A stretch of 64,000 bases of DNA from Symsagittifera roscoffensis (Eukaryota; Xenacoelomorpha; Acoela; Convolutidae): contig NC_087063.1 in the NCBI RefSeq assembly GCF_963678635.1, positions 37,774,759 to 37,838,758 of the forward strand, read 5' to 3'. Each line of letters begins with the position of its first letter. Position 1 is the first letter of the stretch. Below the pieces are notes generated by a model. The model searched no databases. It saw only the letters and a list, made by a program, of their open reading frames with translations, and was not told the origin of the DNA. Below, piece after piece: positions 47,831-56,889 of the stretch. The translations under genes were made by a program, and so were the position numbers.

Positions 47831-48300
47831 AAAAAAGTTAGACAGGTACTGTCTGACCTTGAATTTGGATCCAATTCATCTTCTTCTGAAGGTGGCTCTG
47901 AATGGTTCTTTAAACTTACGCTCGATAGCCTTCTTACACAATGAGTCCATGGCGCATTCCGACCTTCATTTAGTATAAAAAGTCATCAACAAAAACACTA
48001 CAATAACGGGCCTTGAACACTACGATGTGTTCTTGGTTGTTCAAGACCACATCGCTCAACTTCATGTTGGTCTGATGAGAAAAATTCTTCTCTGTGACGT
48101 GGTTTGTTAATCGACCCAGACTACCTTTTTTTGAGGCGAAATGGACAAGTTTCCGAGGATGCATTGATCTGTACACTCGTCACAAATTCGCTTGATGATC
48201 GGAACCAACAGGCCTTGAATGTCCAAAAGCACATGATTTTTTTGAAAATGCTGCAAACTGATGAAATCTGCAACACAAAAAGTAGGAAAGCAAAACATTT
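47831..48300 (-). other. Coding-like frames, unknown
   Basis: The minus strand at 47970-48176 reads HPRKLVHFASKKGSLG, TNHVTEKNFSHQTNMK and LSDVVLNNQEHIVVFKA up to VDDFLY-stop. Another minus frame further on has NAPWTHCVRRLSSVSLK and SEPPSEEDELDPNSRS. Both look more protein-like than the background but match nothing I recognise. A small hairpin AGACAGGTACTGTCT lies near 47840. Confidence 0.3.
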
Positions 48301-48450
48301 GAGACAACTGCTCACTCGCTACTTCAGATTTCTCATCATTTGAGACAACTGTCTCCTTCCCACTTCAGATATCTCTGCATTTGAGGTAACTGCCCCCTCG
48401 CTTTTCAGATTTCTCAACATTTGGGACAACTGCTCCCTATGGCGGAAAGG
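48297..48450. repeat. Minisatellite, four ~37-bp units
   Basis: CATTTGAGACAACTGCTC, or close variants, alternating with CTTCAGATTTCTCA; four units. On the minus strand it encodes repeated QLSQMLRNLK. Confidence 0.85.
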
Positions 48451-48780
48451 GATATATGGGTTTCTAACGGAAATGACAATTAACGTCTCTGTTAAATCCG
48501 TATTGGAATGGTCTTCGAAACACTTTTCCAGTGTCGATTCCTCGTTGCATATCAGAAAGTAGCTCCTGACTCCAATGGAACACAGTTTCTTGAAATTCGC
48601 TACCCATTTTGGTATTCTATGATTTAAACGGTCACAGTTTTCTAAAATCCATTTGCAGGTTTTTAAAAATATATACAAGTTATCAATAAAAAATTCGACA
48701 CAACTTTCAGTTAGGAAGATAGGGCTCAGCGGATAATTGGACCGATGTCTAATCATCATCACTGCCATCCTCCTGCGCAT
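48319..48780 (-). CDS. 153-codon open frame, unknown
   Basis: Product contains SCVEFFIDNLYIFLKTCKWI, PKWVANFKKLCSIGVRSYFL, EDHSNTDLTETLIVISVRNP, and then runs into the QLSQMLRNLK minisatellite, so its C-terminal part is repeat-derived. No domain recognised. It lies between the satellite array and the Polinton-type duplication and may belong to the same mobile DNA. Confidence 0.3.
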   Translation of the reverse strand: MRRRMAVMMIRHRSNYPLSPIFLTESCVEFFIDNLYIFLKTCKWILENCDRLNHRIPKWVANFKKLCSIGVRSYFLICNEESTLEKCFEDHSNTDLTETLIVISVRNPYIPFRHREQLSQMLRNLKSEGAVTSNAEISEVGRRQLSQMMRNLK

Positions 48781-48961
48781 CTATAATGGCCTGGACGGCT
48801 GCATATATGATTACCATTTTGATGGTTTTTTCATGCATTGGCGGGGCAGCAAACGCGTACAGGAAGCAGACAATCAACCGAAATAGAGTTATTCCATCCT
48901 TGTGGTGGATTAACTCCTCTATCTGGAAAGAGTTGACAATCTCTGATTTCAGGACTTTCAT
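48749..48961 (-). CDS. 70-codon open frame ending in an acidic tail, unknown
   Basis: Product SEIVNSFQIEELIHHKDG, then a hydrophobic stretch LFRLIVCFLYAFAAPP and the end AIIDAQEDGSDDD-stop. The acidic C-terminus and balanced composition suggest a real protein end, possibly a terminal exon. It slightly overlaps the neighbouring frame at 48319-48780, which is in another phase. Confidence 0.3.
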   Translation of the reverse strand: MKVLKSEIVNSFQIEELIHHKDGITLFRLIVCFLYAFAAPPMHEKTIKMVIIYAAVQAIIDAQEDGSDDD

Positions 48962-49249
48962 TGTGGTCTTATTGCCCTTAGGTCAGTACTTTTGAGCCTC
49001 CAAACTCGTTATCTTGTGAGATCATTTTGAATTTAAAATCAAACTTTGGCGAATTGGATTTTTCAGACGAAAAGTTAAGTAATGTTTACTGTTGAGTTGT
49101 TTCTGTTTTTTATTAGGCCAACCATTTCAAAAAAATTTGAGGGGATGCACTTGAGGGGGTTCACTTGGGGTGCACTTGGGGTGCACTTGTCACAATCTTG
49201 ACAGCAATTGGGAAAATTTACGTCTGATTCCGCATACACTCGTTTGCGG

Positions 49250-49801
49250 TTAGAGACACACTCTTTTAAGACGGAAGGTGTGTTTTCCAGTGGAGGATTG
49301 TATTATTGGTTCTGGATCTCCCTTTCCGTCAGAATGCCATCCGTACTTATGACCACATCTGGAAGTTGTTTGCTGGTGGCATGAAATGGGGTGGTGGCAT
49401 CTTGACGATGGACTGTTTGCTGGTGGTATGAAAATGGGTAGTGGTATGTTGTTGCCCGACTTTCGTGGCACCATTGGGTTGATATTTCCCTTGGCGTAGT
49501 AAATTCTCTCTCCGCTACTGTTGGATTTTTGGAACTTGGGATGAGAGTACTTGGTAGCTAACCTTCCATTTGTGTTGAACTGGGATTGAATTGAAAATGT
49601 GGGATTGAAATGAAAAATGATACCACGGAAATTGGAAGTTTGTCGGTGATAATCACTTCTGATTTTTTTTCTTTTATCTTTAAGATTTAACTGAAAAATT
49701 GAGAAATTTACCTTTAATTCACCATTAGTTACAATGAAATCAAACAAAAAGTTGACATGAAGTCCAGAAAAGTAACAAGTTGTCTGGAGGATTGTGAACA
49801 C
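49250..49801 (-). CDS. 183-codon open frame crossing the start of copy A, unknown
   Basis: Product includes NFRGIIFHFNPTFSIQSQF, NTNGRLATKYSHPKFQKSN, GERIYYAKGNINPMVP and a Pro/His/Ser-rich end. In copy B the same sequence is broken into three frames (53205-53732), so copy A keeps the better version. No domain recognised. Its place among Polinton-type genes makes a virion or accessory protein possible, but nothing in the sequence shows it. Confidence 0.35.
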   Translation of the reverse strand: MFTILQTTCYFSGLHVNFLFDFIVTNGELKVNFSIFQLNLKDKRKKIRSDYHRQTSNFRGIIFHFNPTFSIQSQFNTNGRLATKYSHPKFQKSNSSGERIYYAKGNINPMVPRKSGNNIPLPIFIPPANSPSSRCHHPISCHQQTTSRCGHKYGWHSDGKGDPEPIIQSSTGKHTFRLKRVCL

Positions 49802-49956
49802 TTTGGCAGACCTAAATCAGATTTAGTGAAAATTTAAGCTTATTAAACTGGTGTAATTGATTAGCGTAGGGTAGATTAAATGGCAATCAATAGAGTTTAA
49901 AGTCCGGGAAATTACTTAGAGCGACACTCTCGCTAAGAATTATTTCACATTCAACC

Positions 49957-50640
49957 ATGTCATCAATATTCCCTATTCAATCAAAGATTGTCAGGAATCA
50001 ATCGATTAAACAAGAAACCAAAATTAGTTCAAAAAATGACAAAAACGCTGAGACGAAACTTAAGAGAAAATTTGATTGCCCAGGTGCTGAATCAAACAAC
50101 GTACATATGGGAATCAGTGAAAGTCTTGTCTTTTGCAAGTGAGTGGTTTGGCCTGGACCAAAAGGACAGAATGAAAATGGAAAACTTTCGATTTTTTTGG
50201 CTCTAAAACAGATCCGCCTTGTGAAGACAATTGACTGATCAGAAAACAAAACTGCACAAAAAATGAGGAAAATGGGCAAGAAAAACGGCCACGGAGGAAT
50301 GAAAAACTTTGCAATCCAGGGCAACTGACAAGAGATTCCGCTTGTCAAAACGGCTTATTTAGAAGTTGATTCGAATGATGAGAGATTCTTCTCATATGAC
50401 GACTTAGTAAACAAGGTAAAAAAATGCAAAGGAAATTGTGAAACAGAAAAGTTACGCGACTGACGAGGCTATACCTTTCGTGATTGTTGTAATTGAGCAA
50501 GAAAAAAGGCAGTCCAACAATCAGGTAGTCAGCTGTCAGATCCCAAGTCGAAGAAATCCAAAGTCCGACAAATCTGAGAGACTTGAGAAGGCCGCTATAT
50601 ATCTGTAACCTGTATGGTGGGAAAACGTGTCTCTGAAATC
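49957..50640 (+). pseudogene. Broken plus-strand coding-like region, unknown (copy A)
   Basis: Frames carry MSGINRLNKKPKLVQKMTKT, TYIWESVKVLSFASEWFGLD and, further on, TAYLEVDSNDERFFSYDDLV and SYATDEAIPFVIVVIEQ. The same pieces occur in copy B (53929-54574), where the last part is open for 66 codons. Protein-like wording in both copies suggests a former gene; family unknown. Confidence 0.35.
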
Positions 50641-51019
50641 TGTGTCACGAGTGAATGGTATACTAAAGGTTGGGTTCTGTTACCAGCACTACCAGCGCTG
50701 ATCAAAACTCTCAGTTTCACCGAACACACAGATTTCTCGACCCGAATGATTCGCTATCGAATTACTGCCTGTGATGGTCGATATGCTATTTTGAGAATAA
50801 CTAAAGAGATGTATACATTAGCAATATGGGAACAGCGAGTCAGGCGCTACTATTATCATGATTAAAACTCTGAAAACTTTAATCATAAAGATCTATCCTT
50901 GCACTTTGTTATTACTAACTCTGATGAGCCTTTTGTCCTGGTGTTTGATACTGCTAATGAATATTTGATTTCTCAAGCCTAATTATTTTATTTTCCTAAT
51001 TTAAATAAACAACATTTCA

Positions 51020-51400
51020 TACAAAAAGTTGTGACAGTCCAAGTAGTCGTGATTTGAGAGTTTTACCTCGGGGTTATTCTTGTATTGAACGGTTCATGCC
51101 TTCATTTAGTCAATTTGTCCATAGGCCACCTGAAGTTCTAGCTTTATGTTTAATATTAAAGAGTTTAAAGAGGTGACATATTGTAAGGATTTCTTTATTC
51201 ATAAACTCTGTTTCGTTGTCTGTGACAAGGATTTCAGGTAGTCCAAACTTTGCTATCCGGTGTTCGTAAAGTGTTGTGTAAGCATAATAAGTGTTGCAGT
51301 GATGTACAAGATTGAGAGCTGTATCGTGTATAAATTCATCTACTATTACCATTATATACGATTGATTCCACTCCTCAATTTTCACCATGATCTTCAATGT
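51020..51400 (-). pseudogene. Ty3/Gypsy integrase fragment (copy A)
   Basis: Minus frame: SYIMVIVDEFIHDTALNLVH (first catalytic Asp), YEHRIAKFGLPEILVTDN (second Asp kept, followed by ETEF), KHKARTSGGLWTN, then after a stop LNEGMNRSIQE with the third catalytic residue. It is the same family as 19690-20240. Upstream it is fused to the Polinton-type integrase at about 51400, in a junction also present in copy B. Confidence 0.75.
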
Positions 51401-51404
51401 AAAA

Positions 51405-51974
51405 ACATGTTATATGTTTTAAAGACTGAATTGTTTTTTCTGCGAATGCAGCTTTTGTTTCACTGGTTTTTGAGTAAACCTCAAGGTCTTTCTCCTTGCA
51501 AAACTTTTTAAACCTTCCATCACATTCTGCTACCTCATCAATCCAAGTTTTTCAGATGTGTTTTGTCGAGAAATTACTTTTTGAAAGCTTGTAAAGTGTC
51601 TTTAGCATACTTTATTTTCAATGTTTGAATTCTGACAAATCTCGAAAAATTATCTACGGCAACTAATATTTATTGACTCCATTGTTTTCGACACTAGCTA
51701 ACTTGTCTACAAAAGCCATGTTTATATACCAGATTTCATTCATATCTTTTGAAAAAGCTTGAAGTCTTCGGAAACGTCTAATTGGCTGACCAAACCTTGT
51801 ATACAATGACTTGGTTTGTAAAAGCTGTTCTACTCTCTCTTTTGATAAACCGCTCGCTTTGCTCAAGTTTTGAACAGATCCGAACGCAGCTCTACCCCTA
51901 GAATAAAATCTGTTTGGTATTACTTTTTCAGAATTTGAAAGGTGTCCAAAATCCTGTGTCTCTTGCTTTGGCAT
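51405..51974 (-). pseudogene. Maverick/Polinton-type integrase (broken, copy A)
   Basis: The minus frame from 51974 gives GRAAFGSVQNLSKASGLSKE, RVEQLLQTKSLYTRF and PIRRFRRLQAFSKDMNEIW, then YINMAFVDKLA. The first catalytic Asp (normally in an I-D-x-A context) is Asn. After a frameshift near 51660 it continues ILVAVDNFSRFVRIQTLK. Later pieces hold WIDEVAE (second Asp), FCKEKDLEVYSKTSETKAAF and AEKTIQSLKHI (third catalytic Glu). This subfamily, with the S-G-L-S/Y-T/D-K-L wording, is known from Maverick/Polinton elements and related invertebrate transposon proteins. The integrase inserts element DNA; this copy is inactive and its end is replaced by Gypsy sequence. Confidence 0.7.
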
Positions 51975-52620
51975 TCCTGTTGTTTACAAGTTTAAGTAGA
52001 ATTAGAGCTGCTCCAAAATGGTAAAAATGAATACCAGAAAAATCGGCATTTTTTCGCTTCAGTGCACACACAAGGTCTAGTATAGTTTCTTTTGTATCTC
52101 GATTATCTAATATGATGTTCTCTGAAAGGCTTAATTTGATACTAGGAGAGTTTCAAAAAAATCAACAAGGCGCTTATGTTACTTGTTTTCAACCTTGTAT
52201 TTACAGCCCTGTAAACACTATCGAAACTTTCTGGTACAATCTACTCTTTCACTAGCTTTTGTATGGGAATAAAACAAACTGTTTCATACTATGTCAATCG
52301 TTTTTTGACAAAAGGGTGATGATAGATAACAATTGAAACCCTTTAGTAAAGCTTCTTCTGTGTAGAGGAGTTCGTTTTTGTGTTTTTTTTCTGAATTTTG
52401 ATACCTTACTACTTCTTCTTTCCGACGTCCTGAAAGTAACCGCTTGAAAGATTACCAAACACTCGCTCTGAAACTGAATAAACTCTTTTGGACAATTGAG
52501 AATTTTTTTGTTTTCAAAGTCTAAGGGAAAAATTTTGAAATAATTCGAGAATAGGGACGTAATGATGACCCACCGTCAGAAAACTTTGTCTCTACTCCAG
52601 CTGGTAAATAAAACTTTGAA
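51975..52620 (-). other. Decayed spacer between integrase and ATPase
   Basis: Stops in all frames. Short hints of coding such as LSKRVYSVSERVFGNLSSG follow the ATPase on the minus strand. No protease or capsid domain could be recognised. Confidence 0.35.
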
Positions 52621-52624
52621 AACT

Positions 52625-53040
52625 TTAAAAATTAGTTGGAACTGAGCCACTATTAGTGCAATAAGTATTTGAATCAACTGTTTTTGTTGTTAAATCAATA
52701 AGTGAAAGACCATTAGGAACTGATGTTGCATCTTGATACCCCTCTTTCAATTGATATTCTAGAACTTGTTCGTGATTTAATGTATTGATTTGTAAAACGT
52801 CTCTCGGTGACTTCACAAAGACAATTTGTGTGTTTTTTAAATCTACATCTCTTCCCAATTGGCTATGACGAAAAAAATTGTGTTTGATGTATATTGTATT
52901 CAGACCTAGGTGTCTTCTAGCAGTGGCAAATTTTACAGATTGTTTGGAAAGTGCAGCTTCTTCACAGGAATCATCGAATGTAAGCATTTGTTTAGTTCCG
53001 TTATTGAGAAGATTTTCAATCAAGTCCTTTGATAAATTTA
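52625..53040 (-). pseudogene. Maverick/Polinton-type packaging ATPase fragment (copy A)
   Basis: 132 open codons from about 53023. It contains a Walker B-like strand (QMLTFDDSCEEAALS, with the DD pair), ATARRHLGLNTIYIKHNFF, HSQLGRDVDLKNTQIVFV, KSPRDVLQI and the end ATSVPNGLSLIDL, NTYCTNSGSVPTNF. This matches the C-terminal half of the FtsK/HerA-type (A32-like) packaging ATPase of Mavericks/Polintons and adinto-like viruses. The Walker A part is missing because the copy boundary cuts in upstream, so it cannot be functional. The role in the intact family is to pump genome into capsids. Confidence 0.7.
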
Positions 53041-53928
53041 TAGTTTTTCCTTGATTTTGAATACAAAAAGCATGATAATGTTGATAAGGTAAAATTTTTT
53101 GTCAAATGCTGGTTCGACCAAACTTCAACAAATAATAAATAAAATAAAACTTTCCAGATCCCTTGGCCGACCAAAATAATTAAAAATTCTTTCTTTGATA
53201 GATATCATTTTATTGATAACATTGGACGACGTAAAATACAGTCAACAGTACTTGATAAGATAGAATGCCATCCGTACTTATGACCAATCTGGAGGCTGTT
53301 TGCTGGTGGCATGAAATGGGGTGGTGGCATCTTGATGATGGACTGTTTGCTGGTGGTATGAAAATGGGTAGTGGTATCTTGTTTGACGACTTTCATGGCA
53401 CCATTGGGTTGATATTTCCATTGGCGTAGTAAATTCTCTCTCCGCTACTGTTGGATCTTTGGAAATTGGGATGAGAGTACTTGGTAGCTAACCTTCCAAT
53501 TGTTTTGAACTGGAATTGAATTGAAAATGTGGGATTGAAATGAAAATTGATACCACGGAAAATGGAAGTTTGTCGGTGTAAAAAAAACACTTCTAATTTT
53601 TTTTCTTTTATCTATAAGATTTAACTGAAAAATTGAGAAAATTACTCTTGATTCACCATTATTTACAATGAATTCAAACAAAAAAAACATGAAGTCCAGA
53701 AAAGTAACAAGTTGTCTGGAGGATGTGAACACTTTGGCAGACCTAAATCAGATTTAGTGAAAATTTAAGCTCATTAAACTGCGAGGAGCTGGTGTAATTG
53801 ATTAGCTTAGGGTAGATTAAGTGGCAATCAGTAGAGTTTAAAGTCCGGGAAATTACTTAGAGCGACACTCTCGCTAAGAATTATTTCATATTCAACCATG
53901 TCATCATTATTCCCTATTCAATCAAAGA

Positions 53929-54574
53929 TTGTCAGGAATCAATCGATTAAACAAGAAACCAAAATTAGTTCAAAAAATGACAAAAACGCTGAGACAAAAA
54001 TTTAGTGAAATTTTGGTTGCCCAGGTGCTGGATCAAACAACTTACATATGGGAATCAGTGAAAGTCTTGTCTTTTGCAAGTGAGTGGTTTGGCCTGGACC
54101 AAAAGGACAGAATGAAAATGGAAACCTTTCGATTTTTTTCGCTCTAAAACAGATCCGCCTTGTGAAGACAATTGACTGATCAGAAAACAAAACAGCACAA
54201 AAATGAGGAAAATGGGCAAGAAAAACGGCCACGGAGGAAAGAAAAACTTTGCAATCCAGGGCAACTGACAAGAGATTCCGCTTGTCGAAACGGCTTATTT
54301 AGAAGTTGATTCGAATGATGAGAGATTCTTCTCATATGACGACTTAGTAAACAAGGTAAAAAATGCAAAGGAAATGGTGAAAAAGAAAAGTTACGCGACT
54401 GACGAGGCTATACCTTTCGTGATTATTGTAATTGAGCAAAAAAAAGGCAGTCGAAGAATCCGGCAGTCAGCTGTCAGAATCCAAGTCGAAGAAATCCAAA
54501 GTCCGACAAATCTGAGAGACTTGAGAAGGCCGCTATATATCTGTAACCTGTATGGTAGGAAAACGTGTCTCTGA
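53929..54574 (+). pseudogene. Broken plus-strand coding-like region, unknown (copy B)
   Basis: Counterpart of 49957-50640. The frame at 54374-54574 (SYATDEAIPFVIIVIEQKKG, VRIQVEEIQSPTNLRDLRRP) is open here but broken in copy A. No domain recognised. Confidence 0.3.
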
Positions 54575-54974
54575 AATCTGTGTCACGAGTGAATGGTATA
54601 CTAAAGGTTGGGTTCTGTTACCAGCTCTACCAGTGCTGATTAAAACTCTCCGTTTCACCGAACACACAAATTTCTCGACCGGAATGATAAGCTATCGAAA
54701 TACTGCCTGTGATGGTCGATATGATATGGAGAATAACTAAAGAGATGTATACATGAGCAATATGGGAACAGCGAGTCAGCGCTACTATTATCTTGATTAA
54801 AACTCTGAAAACTTTAATCATAATTTTCTATCCTTGCACTTTGTTATTACTAACTCTGATGAGCTTTTTGTCCTGGTGTTTGATACTGCTAATGAATATT
54901 TGATTTCTCAAGCCTAATTATTTTATTTTCCTAATTTAAATAAACAACATTTCATACAAAAAGTTGTGACAGTC

Positions 54975-55320
54975 CAAGTAGTTGTGATTTGATAGTTTTA
55001 CCTCGGGGTTATTCTTGTATTGAACGGTTCATGCCTTCATTTAGTCAATTTGTCCATAGGCCATCTGAAGTTCTAGCTTTATGTTTAATATAAAAGAGTT
55101 TAAAGAGGCGACATATTGTAAGGATTTCGTTATCCATAAACTCTGTTTCGTTGTCTGTGACAAGGATTTCAGGTAGTCCAAACTTTGCTATCCGGTGTTC
55201 GTAAAGTGTTGTGTAAGCATAAAAAAGTGTTGCGGTGATGTACAGGGTTGAGAGCTATACCGTGTATAAATTCATCTACTATTACCATCATATACGATCG
55301 ATTTTACTCTTCAATTTTCA
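54975..55320 (-). pseudogene. Ty3/Gypsy integrase fragment (copy B)
   Basis: Counterpart of 51020-51400 with more frameshifts. SYMMVIVDEFIHGIALNPVH is still readable. Confidence 0.65.
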
Positions 55321-55575
55321 GCCAGGTTTTTACACCAGGTTTCATTCCTTAAAAGCTTGAAGTCTTCGGAAACGTCTGATTGGTTGACCAAATCTTGTAT
55401 ACAATGACTTGGTTTGTAAAAGCTGTTCTACTCTCTCTTTTGATCAATAGCTCGCTTTGCTCAAGTTTTGATCAGATCCGAACGCAGCTCTACCCCTAAA
55501 ATAAAATCTGTTTGGTATTATTTTTTCAGAATTTGAAAGGTGTCCAAAATCCTGTGTGTCTTGCTTTGGCATTCC
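55320..55575 (-). pseudogene. Maverick/Polinton-type integrase, internal deletion (copy B)
   Basis: Minus frame with GHLSNSEKIIPNRFYFRGRA, SKERVEQLLQTKSLYTRF and PIRRFRRLQAF, including one in-frame stop. The catalytic core present in copy A is deleted, and the frame passes after about 55345 into the Gypsy piece. Confidence 0.65.
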
Positions 55576-56269
55576 TGTTTGTTACAAGTTTAGGTCTGCT
55601 TCCAAAATAGTAAAAATGAATACCAGAAAAATTGGCATTTTTTTGCGCACACAATTTCTAGTATAAATTCTTTTGTATCTCGATTATCTAATATGATGTT
55701 CTCTGAAAGGCTTAATTTGATACTAGGAGAGTGTAAATAAAAATTAATAAGCCGCTTATGTTACTTGTTTTGAACCTTCCATTTACAGCACTGTAAGCAT
55801 AATTGAAATTTTCTGGTACAATCTACTCTTTCACTTGCTTTTGTTCCAATTTTATTTTCTTGGAAGTGTACTTTGTGATAGATAAACAGAGTATGGAAAT
55901 AAAACAAATTGTTTCATACTATTTCAATCGTTTTTTGACAAAAGGGTGATGATAGATAACAATTGAAATCATTTAGTAAAGCTTCTTCTGTGTAGAGGAA
56001 ATATTTTTGTGTTTTTTCTGAATTTTGATACCTTACTACTTCTTCTTTCCGACGTCCTGAAAGTAACCGCTTGAAAGATTACCAAACACTCGCTCTGAAA
56101 TTGAATAAACTCTTTTGGACAATTGAGAATTTTTTGTTTTTAAAATCTAAGGGAAAAATTTTGAAATAATTTGAGAATAGGGACGTAATGATGACCCACC
56201 GTCACAAAACTTTGTCTCTATTCCAGCTGGTAAATAAAACTTTGAAAACTTTAAAACTTTGTTGGAACT

Positions 56270-56665
56270 GAGCCACTCTTAGAGCACTAATTATTTGAAT
56301 AAACTGTTTTTGTTGTTAAATCAATAATTAAAAGACCATTAGGAACTTATGTTGCATCTTGATACCCCTCTTTCAATTGAGAATCTAGAACTAGTTCGTG
56401 ATTTAAAGTATTGATTTGTAAAACGTCTATCGGTGACTTCACAAAGACAGTTTGTGTGTTTTTTAACTCTACGTCTTACCCCAATTCGCTTCGACGAAAA
56501 AAATTGTGTTTGATGTATATTGTATTCAGACCTAGGTGTTTTCTAGCAGTGGCAAATTTTACAGATTGTTTGGAGTTTGCAGCTTCTTCACAGGAATCAT
56601 CGAATGTAAGCATTTGTTTAGTTCCGTTATTGAGAAGATTTTCAATCAAGTCCTTTGATAAATTT
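56270..56665 (-). pseudogene. Maverick/Polinton-type packaging ATPase fragment (copy B)
   Basis: Counterpart of 52625-53040. It retains DDSCEEAANSKQSVKFATA, LNTIYIKHNFF and VFVKSPIDVLQINTLNHE but has a stop in the GRDV segment. The two copies together show the frame was once longer and was decaying independently after the duplication. Confidence 0.65.
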
Positions 56666-56889
56666 ATAGTTTTTCCTTGATTTTGAATACAAAAAGCTTG
56701 ATAATGTTGATAAGGTAAAATTTTTTGTCAAATGCTGGTTCGACCAAACTTCAACAAATAATAAATAAAATAAAACTTTCCAGATCCCTTGGACAACCAA
56801 AGAATTAAAAATTCTTTCTTTGGTAGATATCATTTTACTGATAACTTTGGACAAGGTAAAATACAACCGACAGTACTTGATAAGATAGC

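Larger units (their letters stand above)
49328..53262. repeat. Duplicated block, copy A (~3.9 kb)
   Basis: Starts AATGCCATCCGTACTTATGA and ends GACAGTACTTGATAAGATAG-like sequence joined directly to copy B, so the two copies are in tandem. It contains, left to right, an unknown minus frame, unknown plus frames, a Gypsy integrase piece, a Polinton-type integrase and a packaging ATPase (the last three on the minus strand). Confidence 0.9.
53263..56889. repeat. Duplicated block, copy B (~3.6 kb)
   Basis: Starts AATGCCATCCGTACTTATGA right after copy A and ends GACAGTACTTGATAAGATAG. Substitutions and several indels against copy A, including a loss in the integrase region, show the duplication is not recent. 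Confidence 0.9.

Noticed and set aside
48070-48110. CTGATGAGAAAAATTCTTCT as a hammerhead core
   Set aside because: Stem II can form, but the required GAAA after it is absent (TGTGACG instead).
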